From positions 70,761-94,537 of the forward strand of contig KV419419.1 of NCBI GenBank assembly GCA_001630475.1: a DNA stretch of 23,777 nt, written 5' to 3'. This document shows, piece after piece, positions 18,501-23,777 of this stretch. The DNA comes from Sistotremastrum niveocremeum HHB9708. Taxonomy: Eukaryota; Basidiomycota; Agaricomycetes; Sistotremastrales; Sistotremastraceae. The notes under the pieces were generated by a model, which saw only the letters and a program-made list of their open reading frames with translations, did no database searches and was not told the DNA's origin. The translations under genes were made by a program, and so were the position numbers. The first letter of the stretch is position 1. Each line of letters starts with the position of its first letter.

Positions 18501-21500
18501 CGCTGAGCGATGTTTCGAATCTGCGTCATTGTCAGTATCAATTGCAATACAGAAATCGCTATGCATACCGTCGTATCCGGGTGAAACTGTGGTGACCTCG
18601 AACGACTCGGTACGTGTCAAACTTTCTTGCAATCGCTTGACCAACAGAACAAGGACTGGCTGTGCTTCGCTCAAGACGTCCCACAGCAGCGTCCGTCGAT
18701 CCGTCATAGAAACTGAGTCGAATATTCAGCATGTCCATCCCAACAGTCTATGCTTGCATCGAACTCACCTGTGTAATTCTCGCTCGTAGCGAAATCAAGT
18801 AATGTCTCAACAAGTCCAGACTCCTTCAGCTCAAAGCTCGAAAGCGCCGAAGAAGGAGAAGAGAACAAAGCAGCAACGCCTTGGAGGCTCGTCTTGATCT
18901 CTGCCTCAGAAATGGCCTTATTCGACAAGGAAGCAACGAGAGCCTGCAACGTTCCCAGCGCATCATCATCCGAAGTCTCCGATGGAGACATCAGATACTT
19001 AAGACGAATGACACGAGCACGAATGGTGATCAGATCTTGAGGATCGATGCTTGACGATCCTCGCTTAGCGATAGAACTGGACGCAGATGGAATAGTCGAC
19101 GCAGTTCCGTCGGCGGGAGCAGCTGCTTCGGCTTCCTTCGATTTAGAGGACACGAGCTTCTGTTCGGCGATGGTCTCGATGGCGTGGAGTACACCCTCGC
19201 GCTTGAAGGAAGTTCGGTATTCTGATGTTCCCTTGGCGAGTAGGAGCTCGACCAGTTGAAGGGCTGCGATGACAAGATTCGAATGATCCTTCAACGACAA
19301 AATCGATCCGATGAAGCTGGGGATGGGCACAGTCTGCGGGCGTCATTAGTGAAGTTGATGGTGGAGAATTACGGGAAGACTTACAGCCAAAGTTCTCTTC
19401 AAACCGTCTCCATCCAAAAAGCTGACAGCTTTCAAAAGACTTGAGAGTGCTCGAACCCTCACATTCGTAATAACACTCGCAGCATATACGTCCACCAGAA
19501 TCGGCACGATAAGGTCCATAAATCGGTCAACGACTTCGGGGATAGAATGAAGGAGCTCTATACGGCTGACAGCGGGTTCGACTTTGATCGGAGTCGGTGC
19601 AGGCGACGCTGAGGCACTCGCGACATCTTGCGAGGCCGCAACTTCAGCAGGAAGGACCAATGGGCTTTCGCTGGGTACCTGACTGGGAGTCTGCCCTTCG
19701 TCACCGGATGTCCGAGCTGAATCGTTCGCCGAAGACGCGACCATATCAAGCGATGCGTTGATGGAAGCTGCCGCGGCCGCGGCACGTTCTTTTGCTCTCT
19801 CGGCCTTCTCAGCTTTTGCTTTCGCCTTGATGAATTTAGCAAGTCCTTTCTCCGTATATGCTTTCGTGTCAAATACACCATCTATTGTATTATGATCAGC
19901 AAAGGGTCCAAGATGTACGATAGAAACGTACCTTTAGGCAATGCAGGCATGAGCTCCGAGATGAGACTGAGAGCCTCCTCGACTTGCTCCTTAGGTCTGT
20001 GCGCGAGATTCTCCATGACAGCCATATCCGCCAATCCACCGCCCAATCCTTGACCTTCCTGCTCTTCCTTCGCTCTCGAGATAGTAGGAGGCAAGACGCC
20101 GGTAAGGATCTGATACAATATTTGCACGATGTCGGCTTTCAGCAAGGCAATGGCGACTTTCGGCGAAGCCTTAGCGGCGGTCGCTAACGCTCGCAAGAAA
20201 AGCGTATATGTACTTGACGTGATGAGGGATGTAGTACCAGGAGGGAGTAGAAGGTCTCCAATTGCACGGATAAGCTTATCATCCAAAAGGGTGTCGAGAA
20301 GATCGGGGGAGGAACGGTGATACGATTCGATGACGCGGATGACACAAAGGCCGGCATATTCGACGAGACGTTGATCTGAATATCCAAGGACGTTGCGGAT
20401 GATGTTCATGGCGTCGCTGACCATTCTGAAGCTGTCTGCTGGGATGTTACGACAACAGTTGGCAGCCGCGTGAAGTGCGATACGTTGAACCGGCGTAGGG
20501 AAGAAATCGAGCATATTGAGAAGTGCACCTAGACCTCCATCGCGGACGATGGCACTGGGATACTCTTCAGAGATCTTCTCGAGAGTCTGCGAAAGAGATT
20601 ATTAAGATGATACGTAAATTGGGCGTAGGGCAAGCGGGACGTACGCTCAGGGTTTGTTCAGCGAGATCGATGTCGGTGATCATGACGAGCTTGCTGCAGA
20701 GGACGGGAACGGCACCATGATAGACGATGGTGTGCGCACTGCCAGGGATGGCCTCCATGAGATTGGCGAGACATCGACAGGCCAGGACTTGAGCTTCGGG
20801 TATGTCGCCCATGCCATCTTCGCCCAAGAACAAAGCTTCTTCCGCTCGAGCAGCCCCTTCTTCATTCTCATCGTCATCATCGCCATCCTCATCAACGTAC
20901 TTCCCAGTTCCACCCATAATCTTCACCAACTCTCTCACGAACGCATCGACCGAGAAAGAATGGAGGGTTTCCTCATTGCTCACGCTCAAAAGCTCGCTGA
21001 GCTCTTGCAATGCGATGACGCGAAGTGTAGGATCCGAGCCTTTCGAGATGTTGACCAAGATCGATTTGAGTCGAGTGGAGATATTCGCAAGTAGAGCACC
21101 CATAGGATGAAAGTCGCCACCGAGCATTCCAAGTACGCCTCGTGCATCAGCCTCGCTCATTCCAAATCGGTCTTCTCCGTCAGGGATTCCCCCGCTTCCA
21201 AGAACATGCCCATGGGCGCCTATACTCTCGCCCTCATCGCCATCGTCGTCGCCTTGTTCATCGTCATCATCGTTTTCTTCATCATCGACTAGTCCACGAG
21301 AGTCTGAGATATCCATATCGCCTTCGCCTTCTCCGTCGCCGTCGCTATCGAGGCTAGGGTCCATCATTTCGATGTCGTCTTCGAGGACTTTAGAGGGGCC
21401 TGCGGATGCCTTGGTCTTGGGCTGTGCCACAGCCTTTCCTTTTGTGGTCGCTCTGTACACCGATAGGGTTGGTGAATGCATATAACACACGTGACGAGTC

Positions 21501-22102
21501 GCCATACCTGGATTTCTTTGGCATTTTCGATTCGGTGGATGTCTTCTTAGATCGAGTGGATGAACGAAGTTTCTTCGCTGGGGGTACTTCAACCTCGTCT
21601 GCTTCGTCTGACTCGGGCTGAGCTCGTTTCTTTCCTTTGGACGTGGAGGGTTCGTTGATAGTTAGGGCCTGGGAAGGGTTCTGGGTTGTCTTACGCCTCC
21701 TATCGTTACCACGATGCCACATCAGTCATCAAGTGCACCTTCCATCAGGATCAACACTCACCTTTGGCTGATTTTCTTAGGTTCCTCAGGAACGATTTCT
21801 TTCCCTTTGCCCTTTCTAGACGCGGACGATGAAGTCGCAGGCGCAGACTCGTTCAGTAATTCCCTCTCTTTCTCCTTTGCCGCTCGAACTCTTGCACTAG
21901 ATCTCGTTGGCGCCTTAGACTCTGTTGTGACAGTAGTCGCAAAAGTGGCAGTGGTTATTGACGTAGAAGGTGTTTGCGCGGTATCCGCCTCTGCGTCAGT
22001 CGCGGAAGTGTTGGCGGTCGTGTTACTAATGACACTCGGGCTGTCGATATTGTCGGTATTGATACAGTTGGATGTCTCAGTTGATCGAGGACCGACGTCC
22101 AT
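15547..22102 (-). CDS. UFD4: HECT E3 ubiquitin ligase, UFD4/TRIP12 type
   Basis: E3 ligase of the ubiquitin-fusion-degradation pathway. In the known family it extends ubiquitin chains, acting with ARM-repeat substrate binding. Exons on the minus strand: 22102-21762, 21699-21508, 21452-20645, 20586-19932, 19881-19385, 19333-18769, 18712-18569, 18520-17921, 17870-17556, 17494-17251, 17202-16717, 16662-16518, 16459-16397, 16345-16268, 16215-16002, 15949-15800, 15746-15547 (1898 aa). Order: Ser/Thr-rich N-terminus; basic NLS-like region (about 140-190, [11 protein letters not shown]); acidic tract (about 200-240); ARM-like repeats (about 260-650, including [17 protein letters not shown]); Ala/Lys coiled stretch (about 665-710); low-complexity acidic linker (about 1150-1265); HECT domain (about 1480-1898) with [30 protein letters not shown] and [16 protein letters not shown]. 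The catalytic Cys1864 ([14 protein letters not shown], codon 15652-15654) is present. All phases close. This is a conserved housekeeping gene. Confidence 0.95.
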
Positions 22103-22804
22103 TTAGAACATGGAGTGGAAGAGAACAATGGTCAACTCGACTCTGGCCATTCGAGTCTCCGTCAACGATCAGAGTCAAGACCTGGTGAGCTTCGGCGTCT
22201 ACATTCAAAGCTCCGCTTAGAGGTTGAGGGCTGTCGGACTTTCCTGAGTCCGAACTTCATAGAAACTCTTTAAAATATTCGATTCTCAGTATACTTCATC
22301 ACATTATCTCGGAAATAATCCTTGAGGAGAACCTCTTTCGTCACAAGGTCAAATCGTGTTACAGAAATCTCACAAAATAAGTCGATCATCGAGCGCAGGT
22401 TCAGGTTCGGCCGACTCGGCATCGTGGATTGGTCAGCAAGCCAAGATTTCTGGAGGCTAAGTATCAAGCTAAGTATCGTACAATATCAAGAAGATAACCT
22501 GTCTCCTGCCTTCAATCCACTTCCCGTGAATGACGCCTGCACGGCATAGCGTTTTGCAAATTTGTAGAGAAGAGCCTATGGACGGAGAATATTCGTCTAC
22601 ACGTCGCTGACGTAAGCGAGCGCTCCCGGGTTAAGTAAGCCTTCGTTCAGTGCTTCAAGTTCAAGCAAGCGCAAGAGCAATCGTGTACTCTCGACAAAAC
22701 TGCTTCTCATGGGCCTTAGCGGCCCTCCAACCTGAACTGACGCACAGACTAGTGAGGTGATGAATATGACAGCCTCGACTGGAACGGCCCCATCTCTCAT
22801 TAGC
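22103..22804. other. UFD4 upstream region, no gene seen
   Basis: This 0.7-kb region runs from the UFD4 start to the MITE and should contain the UFD4 5' UTR and promoter (minus strand). No recognisable protein, RNA gene or clear TATA box was found. Open frames are all under 76 codons and unconvincing. Confidence 0.45.
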
Positions 22805-22832
22805 CACCTTCATAAGGATGAACACGAGTATA
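22805..22832. repeat. Left end of MITE: target duplication plus inverted repeat
   Basis: The 8-bp target duplication CACCTTCA (22805-22812) is followed by the left 20-bp terminal inverted repeat (22813-22832). The repeat begins TAAGG, which fits the YARNG tip described for hAT elements. Confidence 0.88.
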
Positions 22833-23102
22833 GCAAAAAAATTGGTACCCATGGATAAACCTGAGTAGGTACCTGCCTTTTTTGTTTTTTACAGGTACTG
22901 AGTATTGGCTTTCCCAGAAAAACTGTCAAAAACAGGTATCCATACCTGGGGTACCTGGGTAAAAAGGCCATTTTACTCAGGTATTACTCAGGTAGGTACC
23001 CGTCTTTTGGGAAGTGAGTGGGTATGGCTGGCCAGAATCTCCTCTGAAATACTCATGAGTGGATACTCAGGTGGGGCAGGTATATACTCGTGTTCATCCT
23101 TA
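22813..23102. mobile_element. Non-autonomous hAT-type MITE, 290 bp
   Basis: The element is bounded by perfect 20-bp terminal inverted repeats (22813-22832 and 23083-23102) and a perfect 8-bp direct repeat on both sides (CACCTTCA). Target duplications of 8 bp and a TAAGG tip point to the hAT superfamily. It has no transposase and is too short to be autonomous. The interior is filled with copies of short motifs in both orientations. GGTACC occurs four times (22844, 22868, 22950, 22995). TACTCAGGTA occurs at 22974 and 22985, a near copy lies at 23064, and the reverse complement TACTCAGGT/ACCTGAGTA lies at 22859. Further CAGGTA and TACCTG copies occur. Such subterminal motif arrays are known transposase-binding features of hAT elements. 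It lies about 710 bp upstream of the UFD4 ATG. Confidence 0.88.
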
Positions 23103-23110
23103 CACCTTCA
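23083..23110. repeat. Right end of MITE: inverted repeat plus target duplication
   Basis: The right terminal inverted repeat (23083-23102) is the exact reverse complement of the left one. The second copy of CACCTTCA (23103-23110) follows directly. Both copies are unmutated, which suggests a fairly recent insertion. Confidence 0.88.
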
Positions 23111-23239
23111 TCAACGGCAGCTGAGGAGCATAGGTGTGGCCCGGCGAGTCCAGTCGAATTCACTCCCAAATCTGGTCCCAGCAGTCACGCCATTGACTTC
23201 CAAGGCCTCCAAAATTTCTTCCGTCACAGTGTAATGCAT
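23111..23239 (-). CDS. Possible small or terminal-exon ORF, 42 codons
   Basis: A minus-strand frame starts at an ATG at 23239, encodes 42 aa beginning MHYTVTEEILEALEVNG, and ends in TGA at 23111-23113, right beside the MITE target site. The frame stays open upstream of this ATG, with a possible acceptor (TATCAG) around 23300. It could therefore be the last exon of a gene that is otherwise not visible. The amphipathic start looks protein-like, but there is no recognised domain. Chance is a realistic alternative. Confidence 0.2.
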   Translation of the reverse strand: MHYTVTEEILEALEVNGVTAGTRFGSEFDWTRRATPMLLSCR

Positions 23240-23310
23240 AGTTCGTCGATACACGGCCTGTCGTGCGCAACCCACGACACCCCGACAACATCCCTGATAC
23301 AGACAGGCTG

Positions 23311-23331
23311 GGAACGAAATGTGTTCGTTCC
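23311..23331. repeat. Perfect 8-5-8 inverted repeat
   Basis: GGAACGAA (23311-23318) and TTCGTTCC (23324-23331) are separated by 5 bp. It may be a binding site for a dimeric regulator or a chance palindrome. No gene beside it is certain. Confidence 0.5.
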
Positions 23332-23352
23332 GAGTTGGAAATGTCTACCCTG

Positions 23353-23380
23353 TTGGATTGGCGTCTTTGGATTAGCGTCT
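23353..23380. repeat. 14-bp unit repeated twice in tandem
   Basis: TTGGATTGGCGTCT (23353-23366) is followed directly by TTGGATTAGCGTCT (23367-23380), with one mismatch. This is a short tandem duplication with no evident function. Confidence 0.7.
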
Positions 23381-23439
23381 TGAATCTCTGTCGCTTTGTC
23401 AGAAACCCTCGCCTTAAAATCAACGACGTCTTAGGTTTT

Positions 23440-23777
23440 CTTAGGGTTGTAAAATATAATATAATATAATATAAATGCCACTTTTCATTTATATTGATAT
23501 TGTATATTGATATCGTGATATAATGTACCAATATATATCAATATATATCGATATATTCCTATAAAATCAATATATAGCCTATTTCTGCCATGTATGGACC
23601 TTTATTCCATCAAATCTATGTGTATGGAGTCAATATACAACCTCTGCAAGCTGTATTGAGCAAGATATAGGCAAATATCTTATATTTGAGCAATATTTGA
23701 GCAATATCTATGTGATATAAGTGCAGTATACCACCCCCAAGACACAAGTATATCACAGATATATTGACAAAATATTG
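23440..23777. repeat. AT-rich repetitive block, runs off the window
   Basis: There is an abrupt change to AT-rich sequence. It holds an AATAT pentanucleotide run (four full units, 23453-23472). Many TATTGATA/CAATATAT words follow in both orientations (about 23490-23570), which could form hairpins. An 11-bp unit, ATTTGAGCAAT, occurs twice in tandem (23684-23705). No coding potential is seen. It may be the edge of a degenerate transposon or an AT-rich repeat; the family is not recognised. Confidence 0.6.
23453..23472. repeat. AATAT microsatellite
   Basis: Four perfect tandem AATAT units plus a partial fifth lie at the left edge of the AT-rich block. Confidence 0.85.

Noticed and set aside
20654-21094. 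146-codon plus-strand frame
   Set aside because: It is antisense to the acidic and ARM-repeat exon of UFD4 (20645-21452), which is well supported by family motifs.
120-22102. A biosynthetic or ubiquitin gene cluster joining all five genes
   Set aside because: There is no common pathway. The F-box protein and UFD4 belong to ubiquitin biology but to different ligase types, orientations differ, and no tailoring enzymes or transporters are present.
1-23777. CRISPR arrays, rRNA or tRNA genes
   Set aside because: No regularly spaced direct repeats and no tRNA-like or rRNA-like stretches were seen when reading both strands; CRISPR would not be expected in a fungal nuclear genome.

Overview
The window looks like nuclear DNA of a mushroom-forming basidiomycete (Agaricomycetes type). 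The coding regions are cut by many very short introns, mostly 45-60 nt with GT-AG borders. The protein families fit as well: an F-box/LRR protein, fatty-acid dioxygenase-P450 fusions, and a large UFD4/TRIP12-type HECT ubiquitin ligase. No prokaryotic, viral or organellar signature was seen. I built all gene models by hand from reading frames, splice sites and comparison of the two paralogues. Every multi-exon model closes in frame.

Layout, left to right. (1) 120-1341 (+): F-box protein with an LRR-like body. (2) 1342-2484: non-coding, ending in a promoter block for the next gene. (3) 2485-7127 (+) and 8218-12933 (+): two tandem psi-factor-producing oxygenases (Ppo / linoleate diol synthase family). 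Each has 27 exons at the same positions, and their promoters are recognisably related. Predicted products are 1085 and 1078 aa. Both keep the distal His, the Tyr and proximal His of the dioxygenase, and the ExxR and heme Cys of the P450 domain, so neither copy is an obvious pseudogene. (4) 13068-15209 (+): intronless 713-aa protein of unknown function with Cys/His clusters. (5) 15547-22102 (-): UFD4/TRIP12-type HECT E3 ligase, 17 exons and 1898 aa, with catalytic Cys1864, convergent with gene 4. (6) 22813-23102: a complete 290-bp hAT-type MITE with perfect 20-bp terminal inverted repeats and an 8-bp target duplication, about 0.7 kb upstream of the UFD4 start. (7) 23440-23777: AT-rich repetitive DNA running off the window.

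The genes do not form one pathway. The oxygenase pair is the functional unit: it should make oxylipins (hydroperoxy and possibly dihydroxy fatty acids, or precursors of C8 volatiles) from linoleic or oleic acid. The F-box protein and UFD4 both belong to ubiquitin biology, but nothing in the sequence links them beyond being neighbours.

The most interesting points are: the MITE with its dense GGTACC/ACTCAGGTA motif array; replacement of the usual Asp after the distal heme His by Thr in both oxygenases; the catalytic Tyr carried on an 18-nt in-frame microexon; stop-free, multiple-of-three introns in the P450 domain; a GC donor in one copy; and a localised near-identical patch suggesting gene conversion.
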